DNA of 64,000 bases from Actinomadura viridilutea (GTDB lineage Bacteria > Actinomycetota > Actinomycetes > Streptosporangiales > Streptosporangiaceae). Both the position numbers and the translations under genes were made by a program. The stretch is from NCBI GenBank assembly GCA_003001795.1, contig PVNI01000001.1, forward strand, positions 124,001-188,000, given 5' to 3'. The notes under the pieces were generated by a model. It worked only from the letters and a program-made list of their open reading frames with translations, made no database searches and was not told the DNA's origin. This document shows, piece by piece, positions 1 through 8,800 of the stretch; position 1 is the first letter of the stretch, and every line of letters starts with the position of its first letter.

Positions 1-365
1 TGACCGGCTCGATCGAGCCGGTGGCCCGGATCAAGGTCACCGAGCTCGGCCTGGCCCGGCACCTGGACCTGGACGCGGGCGGCTACGAGACCGGCGTCTA
101 CAGCAAGGCCGCCACGCTGGAGCTGGTGCGGCGCCGCGCCGGCGAGGCCCGCGGCGTGACGTTCGGCGAGTCCGACACCGTGTACGTGGCCGACTCGCCG
201 CGCGACGTGCAGGCCGCGCACATCGCCCGGTCGCCGATCATCGCGGTCGCCACCGGCAGCGCCACCGAGGCGGAGCTGCGCTCGGCGGGCGCCGAGGTCG
301 TCCTGCCGGACCTGTCCGACACCGACGCCGTCGTCGCCGCCGTCACCCGCCTCACCGGCTCCTGA
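1..365 (+). CDS. HAD-family hydrolase, C-terminal part
   Basis: This is the 3' end of a haloacid dehalogenase-superfamily hydrolase whose start lies before the window; the frame is already open at base 3. About 120 residues are visible. VADSPRDVQAA matches the acidic motif IV that binds Mg2+ in HAD phosphatases, and the stretch ATGSATEAELRSAGAEVVL is the usual ending of phosphoglycolate-phosphatase-like members, where it closes the Rossmann core. The substrate cannot be told from this part because the nucleophile motif (DxDxT) and the cap domain are outside the window. It ends about 170 bases before the next co-directional gene, so an operon is possible but not shown. Confidence 0.8.
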   Translation, partial: TGSIEPVARIKVTELGLARHLDLDAGGYETGVYSKAATLELVRRRAGEARGVTFGESDTVYVADSPRDVQAAHIARSPIIAVATGSATEAELRSAGAEVVLPDLSDTDAVVAAVTRLTGS

Positions 366-534
366 GGTGTGGGCGGGCCACGTCCCCGCCGCGCGAGGGA
401 CGTGGGCGGCCCCCATGGGGAGGCCGCGGACCAGGGGCGTACGATCGACGAACTTGCCAAGGCGGGTCGGCGGGTCCGATCCTGTGGAGCGTCCGGCAGG
501 CGGACGACGTGCGAAACGTGAGGAGGCCGCTGCG

Positions 535-2526
535 ATGGCAGGCGACGGAGCGTCCGACGGCTCCCCGGGGCTGACCCCCGAGGGGGCCCCGCTGTGGGAA
601 CCGTCCGCAAAGGTCGTCGCCGACGCCAAGGTGACGCGCTACCAGCGCTGGCTGCGCGACCGCGGCGTGGCCACCGAGAGCTACGACGAGCTGTGGCGCT
701 GGTCGGTCACCGAGATCGACGCCTTCTGGGAGTCGATCTGGGAGTACTTCGACGTGGTCGGCCGCCGCGGCGACGGCCCGGTCCGGTCCGGCGGGCCCAT
801 GCCCGTCGACGGGCTGCGCTGGTTCCCCGGCGCGACCCTCAACTACGCCGCCAACGCGCTGCGCCGGGCCGAGCAGGCGCCCGACGACACCGCCGTGGTG
901 TTCCGCTCCGAAGCGGGCGGGCACCGGGTGCTCACCTACCGGGAGCTGGCCCGGCACGTGGCCGAGGTCCGCGCCGGGCTCGCCGCGCTCGGGGTGGGCC
1001 GCGGCGACCGCGTGGCCGCCTACCTGCCCAACATCCCCGAGGCGCTGATCTGCTTCCTGGCCGCCGCCTCGCTCGGCGCGATCTGGTCGTCGTGCTCCCC
1101 GGACTTCGGGTCCTCCTCCGTGGTCGACCGGTTCGCCCAGATCGAGCCGAAGGTGCTGCTCGCCGTGGACGGCTACGCCTACAACGGCAAGCGGTTCGAC
1201 CGGCGCGACGTCGTCCGCGAGATCGAGGCGGCGCTGCCGTCGCTGCGCGCCACCGTGCTCGTCCCGTACCTGGACCCGGCCGCCGCGCCCGAGGGCCTGC
1301 GCGCGGGCGTGCACTACCGGGACCTGCCCCGCAGCGGCCACGACCTGGAGTTCGAGGACGTCCCGTTCGACCACCCGCTGTGGGTGGTGTACTCGTCCGG
1401 CACCACGGGGCTGCCCAAGCCGATCGTGCACGGCCACGGCGGGGTCGTCCTGGAGCACCTCAAGGCGCTGACGTTCCACCAGGACCTCGGCCCGGAGGAC
1501 GTGTTCTTCTGGTACACGACCACGGGCTGGATGATGTGGAACTACCTCATCGGCGGCCTGCTCGTCGGCGCCACGGTGGTGATGTACGACGGCGCGCCCT
1601 CCGACCTGTGGGGCCTGGCCGCCGACACCGGCGTCACCTACTTCGGCGTCGGCGCCCCGTACATCATGGCGTCGGCGAAGGAGGGCCGCCGCCCCGGCGA
1701 GGAGCTCGACCTGTCGCGCATCCGCGGCATCGGCTCCACCGGCTCGCCGCTGCCGCCCGAGGGCTTCGCGTGGGTGTACGACGCCGTCGGCAAGGACCTG
1801 CTGCTCGGCTCGTTCTCCGGCGGCACCGACCTGTGCACCGGCTTCGTCGGCCCGTCGCCGCTGCTGCCGCTGCGCGCCGGGGTGATCCAGTGCCGCGGCC
1901 TCGGCGCCAAGGTCGAGTCCTACGGCGACGACGGGACGCCGGTCGTGGACGAGGTGGGCGAGCTGGTCATCACCGAGCCGATGCCGTCCATGCCGGTCTT
2001 CTTCTGGAACGACGAGAACGGCGAGCGCTACCGCGAGTCGTACTTCTCCATGTACCCGGGCGTGTGGCGGCACGGCGACTGGATCAAGATCCGCCCCGAC
2101 GGCGGCTGCGTCATCTACGGCCGGTCCGACTCGACCCTCAACCGCGGCGGCGTGCGCATGGGCACCGCCGACTTCTACCGGGTGGTCGAGTCGTTCGACG
2201 AGATCGCCGACAGCCTGGTCATCGACACCGGCCGCCTCGGGCAGGAGGGCCGCCTGATCCTCTACGTCCAGCTCGCGCCCGGCGCCGTCCTGGACGACGA
2301 CCTGGTGTCCCGGCTGCGCTCCGCGCTGCGCGGCGCGCTGTCGCCGCGGCACGTGCCGGACGAGATCCACGAGGTCCCCGGGATCCCGCGCACCCTGTCG
2401 GGCAAGAAGCTGGAGGTCCCGGTCCGCAAGATCCTCCTCGGCACGCCGGTGGAGAAGGCCGCCAACCCCGACTCGCTGGCCAACCCGGACGTGCTCAAGC
2501 ACTTCACGCCGCAGTCGGCGTCGTAG
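535..2526 (+). CDS. aacS: acetoacetyl-CoA synthetase (acetoacetate-CoA ligase)
   Basis: An ANL-superfamily adenylating enzyme predicted to activate acetoacetate with ATP and CoA to acetoacetyl-CoA in the cytoplasm, a step in ketone-body or polyhydroxybutyrate use. The 663 residues fit the family's usual 650 or so. The adenylation P-loop VVYSSGTTGLPKPIVHGHGG lies near residue 285, TTTGWMMWNYL and the GGTDLCTGF segment are typical of this subfamily, and the C-terminal catalytic lysine motif SGKK is at residues 622-625. I chose the ATG at 535 because GAGGAGG lies just upstream and the family begins here; the frame is open further upstream to 367. A dense 12-base tandem repeat begins at its stop codon. 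Confidence 0.92.
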   Translation: MAGDGASDGSPGLTPEGAPLWEPSAKVVADAKVTRYQRWLRDRGVATESYDELWRWSVTEIDAFWESIWEYFDVVGRRGDGPVRSGGPMPVDGLRWFPGATLNYAANALRRAEQAPDDTAVVFRSEAGGHRVLTYRELARHVAEVRAGLAALGVGRGDRVAAYLPNIPEALICFLAAASLGAIWSSCSPDFGSSSVVDRFAQIEPKVLLAVDGYAYNGKRFDRRDVVREIEAALPSLRATVLVPYLDPAAAPEGLRAGVHYRDLPRSGHDLEFEDVPFDHPLWVVYSSGTTGLPKPIVHGHGGVVLEHLKALTFHQDLGPEDVFFWYTTTGWMMWNYLIGGLLVGATVVMYDGAPSDLWGLAADTGVTYFGVGAPYIMASAKEGRRPGEELDLSRIRGIGSTGSPLPPEGFAWVYDAVGKDLLLGSFSGGTDLCTGFVGPSPLLPLRAGVIQCRGLGAKVESYGDDGTPVVDEVGELVITEPMPSMPVFFWNDENGERYRESYFSMYPGVWRHGDWIKIRPDGGCVIYGRSDSTLNRGGVRMGTADFYRVVESFDEIADSLVIDTGRLGQEGRLILYVQLAPGAVLDDDLVSRLRSALRGALSPRHVPDEIHEVPGIPRTLSGKKLEVPVRKILLGTPVEKAANPDSLANPDVLKHFTPQSAS

Positions 2527-2586
2527 TCGCTCTGAGGGTCGCTCTGAGGGTCGCTCTGCGGGTCGCTCTGAGGGGCGCTCTGCGGG
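2527..2586. repeat. 12-bp tandem repeat, five copies
   Basis: Five head-to-tail copies of TCGCTCTGAGGG (with A/C and T/G variants) start directly after the aacS stop codon. The unit length of 12 keeps any reading frame open, so it could once have been coding extension, but no start or ribosome site places it in a gene. The copies are nearly identical, which suggests recent slippage. Confidence 0.85.
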
Positions 2587-2655
2587 CCGCCCTCCCGGCC
2601 GCCTTTCCGGCCGTGGCCTGAGGCCGCCGCGCCCGCGCACCGGCCCTTCAATGGC

Positions 2656-2690
2656 CCCGGATCGCGTCCATGGCGAGGACGCGATCCGGG
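2656..2690. terminator. hairpin between convergent genes
   Basis: A perfect 14-bp stem (CCCGGATCGCGTCC at 2656-2669 and its complement at 2677-2690) encloses a 7-base loop. It sits between aacS on the plus strand and the NlpC/P60 gene on the minus strand. There is no T-run, but actinomycete terminators often lack one, and the position suits a bidirectional terminator. Confidence 0.6.
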
Positions 2691-2797
2691 TGAGGTGATC
2701 GCGACGGGAACCGCCCCCGCGTCCCCGTCCTGCGGGCGCCCCTCGGCCGCCGCAGACGGCGTCGTCGTCGGCGTGCGCCGAGTCGGGCACGGGCGGC

Positions 2798-3469
2798 TCA
2801 GTAGAGCCGCGAGGGCACCGGCGGCAGCGGCCGCCACGCCGGGCGCACCGCGCCGACATAGCGCGAGCGGTAGTAGCCGCGCAGCCGCTCGATCGTCACC
2901 CGGCGGCCCGGTCGCGGCGCGTGGATGAACCGGTTCCGGCCCACGTACATGCCGACGTGGTTCAACCGGTTGAAGAACACCAGGTCGCCGGGACGCAGGT
3001 CGTGACGCTTGATCTTCGGGTTGATGGCGCGGTACTGGGACGCGGCCACCCGCGGGATCTTCACTCCCGCGCGCCGCCACGCCCGCTGCACCAGCCCGGA
3101 GCAGTCGAACCCGTACCGGCCCGTGCCGCCCCACACGTAGGGGCGTCCCCGCTGGCGCAGTGCGTAGGCGACCGCGCGGTCGGCGCGGCGCTGCCATTTC
3201 GCCACCATCTGCGCCCGGCGCAGCCGCACCGAGCGCTGCAGCGCGGCGAGCATTCCGGCCCGGTCCCGGCCGTGGACGCCGCGCGCCTTGCCGTGGGTCC
3301 TGACGCGGCGGTTCTGCATCGCGGCCCACCGCGAGGCCCGCGGCCCCTGCTCGCTCTGGATCTTCTCGGGTCGGTCATGGTTCTTCAGCGGCTGCGCGAC
3401 GGCGGTGCCCGGGGTGAGAGCCAGGGCGAGCGTCGTCGCGCAGCACGCGGTCCTTAACGGAAGCGACAT
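2798..3469 (-). CDS. secreted NlpC/P60 peptidoglycan hydrolase
   Basis: Predicted secreted cell-wall endopeptidase that cleaves stem-peptide bonds in peptidoglycan. The 223-residue product begins with a signal peptide (MSLPLRTACC, then a hydrophobic run to TPGTAVAQ). A basic helical linker of about 70 residues follows, then a C-terminal NlpC/P60 domain with the catalytic Cys in FDCSGLV, the His in HVGMYVG and the third polar residue in the following FIHAP segment. All three catalytic positions are present. The ATG at 3469 is chosen over an upstream GTG because GAGGAGG sits nine bases before it and the signal peptide starts there. It is a single gene, divergent from the kinase at 3858. Confidence 0.88.
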   Translation of the reverse strand: MSLPLRTACCATTLALALTPGTAVAQPLKNHDRPEKIQSEQGPRASRWAAMQNRRVRTHGKARGVHGRDRAGMLAALQRSVRLRRAQMVAKWQRRADRAVAYALRQRGRPYVWGGTGRYGFDCSGLVQRAWRRAGVKIPRVAASQYRAINPKIKRHDLRPGDLVFFNRLNHVGMYVGRNRFIHAPRPGRRVTIERLRGYYRSRYVGAVRPAWRPLPPVPSRLY

Positions 3470-3592
3470 GCCGATGTACCTCCTCACGAAGATCGTCAAG
3501 CCGCTGTCTACCCGGCACGCCGTCCCCACACTCCTGAAATCACTAAGAAAACAACTTGTGACCTGCGGAAATGTCAGCGTTTTCGCTTGTGC

Positions 3593-3621
3593 ACCCTATG
3601 TGACGGCACGAATCGGACTAA
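3593..3621 (-). promoter_or_regulatory. possible promoter of the NlpC/P60 gene
   Basis: On the minus strand TTAGTC (3616-3621) and TAGGGT (3593-3598) are 17 bases apart, close to the principal sigma-factor pattern. Transcription would start near 3586 and leave a leader of about 115 bases. The leader holds two similar boxes (GTGCACAAG, GTCACAAG) of unknown role. The rest of 3470-3857 shows no gene and no riboswitch that I recognise. Confidence 0.35.
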
Positions 3622-3857
3622 GGTAGGGACCCGCCCCGAGCCCTGTCGGAGACCGCGGCCGGACAGCGGTGCGCATCGCGTCCGGGTCAACTCCCCGGTG
3701 GCGTGGGGCGTCCCATTGGTCGAAGTCCGACGCGTACATTCCCTACGATTCGAACCCCGAGGTCCCGTCCTGCGGCCGGTCCGGCGGACCGGCGTACGCC
3801 GGCGTCGCCGAACCACGGGACGGGTGAACAGCGCGACGAGAGAGGGCGGTTCCGCGC

Positions 3858-5582
3858 ATGGAAGTTGGTGCCCTGCGGGCCGGCGACCCGAAGCGGCTGG
3901 GGTCCTACGACCTGATCGGCCGGGTGGGCGAGGGCGGCCAGGGCAGCGTCTTCCTGGGCGAGTCACCGGACGGCCGGCAGGTGGCGATCAAACTGCTGCA
4001 CGCCGAGCTGACCTCCGACGACAAGGCCCGGGCGCGCTTCCTGCGCGAGGTGGAGGTCGCCAAGCGGGTGGCGCCGTTCTGCACGGCGCAGGTGATCGAC
4101 GCCGACGCCGACGGCGACCGGCCGTACATCGTCAGCGAGTACGTGCCCGGCCCGTCGCTCAATCAGTACGTCACCCAGAAGGGCCCGCTGTCGGGCGCGG
4201 CGCTGGACCGGCTGGCGGTCAGCACCGCCACCGCGCTGGCCGCCATCCACCGGGCCGAGGTGGTGCACCGCGACTTCAAGCCGCACAACGTGCTCATCGG
4301 CCCGGACGGCCCGCGCGTGATCGACTTCGGGGTGGCCCGGGCGGTCAGCGGCTCCACCACGCTGACCAGCAAGGTCATCGGCACCCCGTCGTACATGGCG
4401 CCCGAGATGCTCAAGGGCGAGGAGGTCGGCACCGCCGCCGACGTGTTCTGCTGGGGCGCCACGCTGACGTTCGCGGCCACCGGCGAGCCGCCGTTCGGCC
4501 AGGACACCATCCCGGCGGTGATCAACCGGATCCTGCACGAGGAGCCGAACCTGGGCGACCTGGCCGGGCCGCTGCGCGATCTGGTCGCCGAGTGCCTGGA
4601 CAAGGACCCGGCGGGACGGCCCGACGCCCGGCAGGTGCTGATGCGGCTGCTCGGGCACGAGGAGCGCGCCGGGCGCACGGCCGCGGCGCCGCGGCCGTCG
4701 CAGGCGGCCGCCGCGGACGACCCCTCGGTGCCCGACCGGCACGATGAGGAGACCGCGATCCTGGCCGCGGGCAGCGTCCTGGCCGCCGAGCTCGCCCACG
4801 ACGCCGACGACGCGGATGACGTCGCGGACGCCGAGGGCGCCCGCGCCGACGGCCCCGCCGACGGAACCGCCGACGGAACCGCCGACGGCCCCGCCGACGG
4901 AGCCGCCGACGGAGCCGGCGACGCCGAGGACGCCCCGGACCGCACCGCCGATCGCGACCCGGCGTCCGCGCGCACCCAGGCGGTCGGCGCGGCCTCCGCG
5001 GAGACGGACGGCGACGGGGCCGGACGGCTGCCCACGCCGGCCGAATGGGCGACGCAGGACACGCTGCCGCCCGCCGCGCACCCCGGACCGCGCCGCGGGC
5101 CGGCCGTGCTGCACGGCGGCCGCCGCAGGCTCGCCGCGCTCGCCGGGGCGGCCGCCGCCCTCGTCGCCATCCTGATCACCTCGGCGGTGCTGGCGTTCGG
5201 CGGCGGCGACAAGACCGGCAAGACCGTCGGCGACAACGACCAGGGGCCGTCGCCCGCCGGCGTCACGCCGTCCGCCCCGAAGGTCGGCCCGACGACCGCC
5301 GAGCCCACGCCCGAGAAGACCGCGACCGACACGGGGCCGTCGTCCAAGCCGACCGACTCGGGCACGCCGTCCGACGAGCCGACCACGGAGCCGACCGGCA
5401 CGCCGACCGCGCCCACGCCGACCGACACCCCGACCGACACGCCGACCGGCGAGCCCAGCGACCCGGGCACGACCGACCCGGAGCCCACCGATCCGGGGCC
5501 GAGCGAACCCGAGCCGAAGCCGACCGACCCGGGCCCCGGCGACGGCACCGGCGGCGGCTCCGGCGGCGGCTCCGGCGACTGA
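3858..5582 (+). CDS. membrane-anchored Ser/Thr protein kinase (PknB class)
   Basis: A Hanks-type protein kinase with a cytoplasmic catalytic domain and an outside tail. In 574 residues: the Gly loop GEGGQGSV at 24-31, catalytic Lys45, HRDFKPHN with the catalytic base Asp139, DFG at 156-158, and GTPSYMAPE of the activation loop. All kinase residues are intact; the F after HRD replaces the usual L or I. Residues about 325-355 hold Asp/Gly-rich repeats (DGTADGTADGPADGAADG), followed by one transmembrane helix near 426-447. The extracellular part is low-complexity Pro/Thr/Asp (repeats of PTDTP) ending in Gly-Ser, with no PASTA domain. The ligand is therefore unknown; the tail may span the wall. 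Confidence 0.93.
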   Translation: MEVGALRAGDPKRLGSYDLIGRVGEGGQGSVFLGESPDGRQVAIKLLHAELTSDDKARARFLREVEVAKRVAPFCTAQVIDADADGDRPYIVSEYVPGPSLNQYVTQKGPLSGAALDRLAVSTATALAAIHRAEVVHRDFKPHNVLIGPDGPRVIDFGVARAVSGSTTLTSKVIGTPSYMAPEMLKGEEVGTAADVFCWGATLTFAATGEPPFGQDTIPAVINRILHEEPNLGDLAGPLRDLVAECLDKDPAGRPDARQVLMRLLGHEERAGRTAAAPRPSQAAAADDPSVPDRHDEETAILAAGSVLAAELAHDADDADDVADAEGARADGPADGTADGTADGPADGAADGAGDAEDAPDRTADRDPASARTQAVGAASAETDGDGAGRLPTPAEWATQDTLPPAAHPGPRRGPAVLHGGRRRLAALAGAAAALVAILITSAVLAFGGGDKTGKTVGDNDQGPSPAGVTPSAPKVGPTTAEPTPEKTATDTGPSSKPTDSGTPSDEPTTEPTGTPTAPTPTDTPTDTPTGEPSDPGTTDPEPTDPGPSEPEPKPTDPGPGDGTGGGSGGGSGD

Positions 5583-5606
5583 CCGGGGCGCCGACCGGGC
5601 GGAGTC

Positions 5607-5635
5607 GGGCGGCCGTTTCCGGAAAACGGCCGCCC
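5607..5635 (+). terminator. terminator hairpin after kinase gene
   Basis: A perfect 12-bp stem (GGGCGGCCGTTT at 5607-5618, complement 5624-5635) has a five-base loop and begins 25 bases after the kinase stop codon. It is GC-rich at the base with no T-run, as is common in these genomes. Confidence 0.65.
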
Positions 5636-5742
5636 GGCATGGTGAAACGCGCCCTGAGAGGGCATCGAAACCGCCAGGACGACGTGGGGAAGGCCACGGT
5701 GCGGTCCTGGAATCGCAGGTCGGCTTTGCGGCTTTTCCTCGT

Positions 5743-5748
5743 TACGCT
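5743..5748 (+). promoter_or_regulatory. possible -10 element for gdh
   Basis: TACGCT lies about 110 bases upstream of the glutamate dehydrogenase start; six bases later a GTG begins a short open frame that overlaps the gdh start. This could be the -10 of the gdh transcript with a leader of about 100 bases that contains a GC-rich hairpin near 5790-5810. No good -35 is visible. Confidence 0.3.
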
Positions 5749-5855
5749 GACGCAGTGAGCGGCGCCACAACGAGGTGGCGTGCTCGTGGGGGGACGCCCT
5801 CCCACGCCCCCGACCTTCCGGGGCCGGGGGACGAGAGTCTCAATGGGGAGAGTCG

Positions 5856-8800
5856 ATGGGCGGCAAGCTCGACAAGGCAAAGGACGACCTGCTCAGACGC
5901 GCGGCGGAAACCTACGTGAACGGGCCGGGGAGCAAGGGGATCGACCTCGACGACGCGGTCGAGTACCTCCGGCTCTACTACCGCCACGTGGCGCCGGAGG
6001 ACCTGCTCGACCGCGACCTGGTCGACATCTTCGGTCCCGCCATGGCGCACCGGCTGCTCGGCGAGGAGCGGCCGCAGGGCCGGGCGAAGGTGAGGGTGTT
6101 CACCCCCACCGTCGACGAGTACGGCTGGGACCCCGGGCACACCGTCGTGCAGGTCGTCACCGACGACATGCCGTTCCTGGTCGACTCGGTCACGATGGAG
6201 CTGAACCGGCACCACCTGACCACGTACATGATCGTCCACCCGCTGCTCGGGGTGGACCGCGACGTGGCCGGGCACCTCAAGGCGTTCCGCCGCAAGGCCG
6301 ACAGCCCCGCCGACCTGGACGAGTCGTGGATCCACATCGAGGTGGACCGCACCAGCGACCGGGCCGTCCTGGAACAGCTGGAGAAGGACCTGCTGCGCGT
6401 CCTGCACGACGTGCGGGTCGCCTTCGAGGACGCGCCGAAGATGCGCGCGCGGGCCGGCGAGATCGCCGCCGACATCCGCCGGGACCCGCCGCCGCTGCCC
6501 GACAAGGAGCGGGAAGAGGGCGTCGAGCTGCTGGAATGGCTCGCCGACGGGCACTTCACCTTCCTCGGCTACCGCGAGTACACCCTCAGCGACGACGGCG
6601 CGGCGCTGCTCCCCGTCGCCGGCACCGGCCTCGGCATCCTGCGCGCCGACAAGCAGGAGTCCGACAGCTTCGCCGCGCTGCCGCCCGAGGTGCGCGAGCG
6701 CGCCACCGACAAGCAGCTGCTGGTGCTGACCAAGGCCAACTCCCGCTCCACCGTCCACCGGCCGCTGTACCTGGACTACATCGGCGTCAAGAAGTTCGAC
6801 GCGGACGGCCGGGTGGTCGGCGAACGGCGCTTCCTCGGCCTGTTCACCCACGTCGCCTACAGCGCGTCGATCGCGCAGATCCCCGTCCTGAAGCGCAAGC
6901 TGTCCGAGGTTTTGGAACGCGCCGAATTCCCGCCCGACAGCTACGACGGCCAGGACCTCATCGAGATCCTGGAGAACTACCCGCGCGACGAGCTGTTCCA
7001 GATCTCCGTCGACGACCTGCTGACGATCGCGCTGGGCGTGCTGCGGCTGCGCGAACGCCGCCGCCTGAAGCTGTTCCTGCGCAAGGACGCCTACGGCCGC
7101 TACATGTCCTGCATGGTGTACCTGCCGCGCGACCGGTACACCACCCAGGTGCGGCTGCGCATCCAGGAGATCCTCAAGAGCGCCTTCAACGGCGTCACCG
7201 TCGACTACAGCGCCAACGTCACCGAGTCGATCCTGGCCCGGCTGCACGTGGTGGTGCGGGTGGAGCGCGGCGCCCAGCTGCCCGACGTGGACGTCGACGA
7301 GCTGGAGGCCCGGCTGGCCGGCGCCTGCCGCGCGTGGGCGGACGACCTGGCCGACGCCATCGTCGAGCAGTGCGGCGAGGAGCGCTCCGGCGCGCTGACC
7401 CGCCGGTACGGCGACGCCTTCCCCGAGGGCTACAAGGCCGACTTCCCGGCCCGCACCGCCGTGGCCGACCTGCGCCGCCTGGAGGAGCTCACCGAGGACG
7501 GCGAGATCTCCATCAACCTGTACGAGCCGTACGGCGCCGAGCCCGGCGAGCGCCGCCTGAAGATCTACCGGCAGGGCCCGCCGATCTCGCTGTCGCGCGT
7601 GCTGCCGCTGCTGCACAACATGGGCGTCGAGGTGATCGACGAGCGGCCGTACGAGATCCGCCCGGCCGACCGCCCCCGCGCCTGGATCTACGACCTGGGG
7701 CTGCGCTACGAGCCGTCCGACGGCGTGCCCGAGGAGGACGTCAAGGACCTCTTCCAGGACGCCTTCATGGCGCTGTGGCGCGGCGACATCGAGAACGACG
7801 GGTTCAACGCGCTCGTCCTGCACGTCGGGCTGCACTGGCGGCAGGCGATGGTGATGCGCGCCTACGCCCTGTACCTGCGGCAGATCGGCACCAACTTCTC
7901 CAAGCGCTACATCGAGCAGGTGCTGCTGCGCAACGCGCAGATCACCCGGCTGCTGGTGCGGTTCTGGGAGAGCCGCCTGGACCCGGCGCTGGCCGGCGGC
8001 GAGGAGGAGCGCAGCGAGGCCATCCACGAGGAGCTGCAGGGCCTGCTGGAAGAGGTCGACAGCATCGACGAGGACCGCATCCTGCGCGCCTACCTCGCGA
8101 TGTTCGAGGCCACCCTGCGCACCAACCACTTCCAGAACAAGCCGTACCTGTCGATCAAGTTCGACCCGGCGCGCATCCCCGACCTGCCGCAGCCCCGCCC
8201 CACCTACGAGATCTTCGTGTACTCGCCGAAGGTGGAGGGCGTGCACCTGCGGTTCGGGTCGGTGGCGCGCGGCGGGCTGCGCTGGTCGGACCGCCGCGAG
8301 GACTTCCGCACCGAGATCCTCGGCCTGGTCAAGGCGCAGGCGGTGAAGAACACCGTGATCGTCCCGGCCGGCGCCAAGGGCGGGTTCGTCGGCAAGCAGC
8401 TGCCGCCCGCGTCCGACCGCGAGGCGTACATGAAGGCGGGCATCGCCTGCTACCGGGACTTCATCTCCGGGCTGCTCGACATCACCGACAACCTCGTCGA
8501 CGGCAAGGTGGTGCCGCCGCCCGACGTGGTGCGGCACGACGGCGACGACCCGTACCTGGTCGTCGCCGCCGACAAGGGCACCGCCACGTTCTCCGACATC
8601 GCCAACGAGGTCGCCGCCTCCTACGGGTTCTGGCTCGGCGACGCGTTCGCCTCCGGCGGCTCGGTCGGCTACGACCACAAGGCGATGGGCATCACCGCCC
8701 GCGGCGCCTGGGAGTCGGTGAAGTACCACTTCCGCAGCCTGGGCAAGGACATCCAGCGGGAGGACTTCACCGTCGTCGGCATCGGCGACATGTCCGGCGA

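Noticed and set aside
3470..3857. A c-di-AMP (ydaO-type) riboswitch before the NlpC/P60 gene
   Set aside because: Actinobacterial NlpC/P60 and Rpf genes often carry one, so I looked for its conserved core, but the expected paired blocks are not recognisable; only a possible promoter and short repeated boxes are visible.
5755..5920. A leaderless short open frame overlapping the gdh start
   Set aside because: The GTG six bases after a -10-like hexamer is suggestive, but the encoded peptide is Arg/Pro/Ser-rich with no conservation signal visible; it is mentioned only with the promoter.
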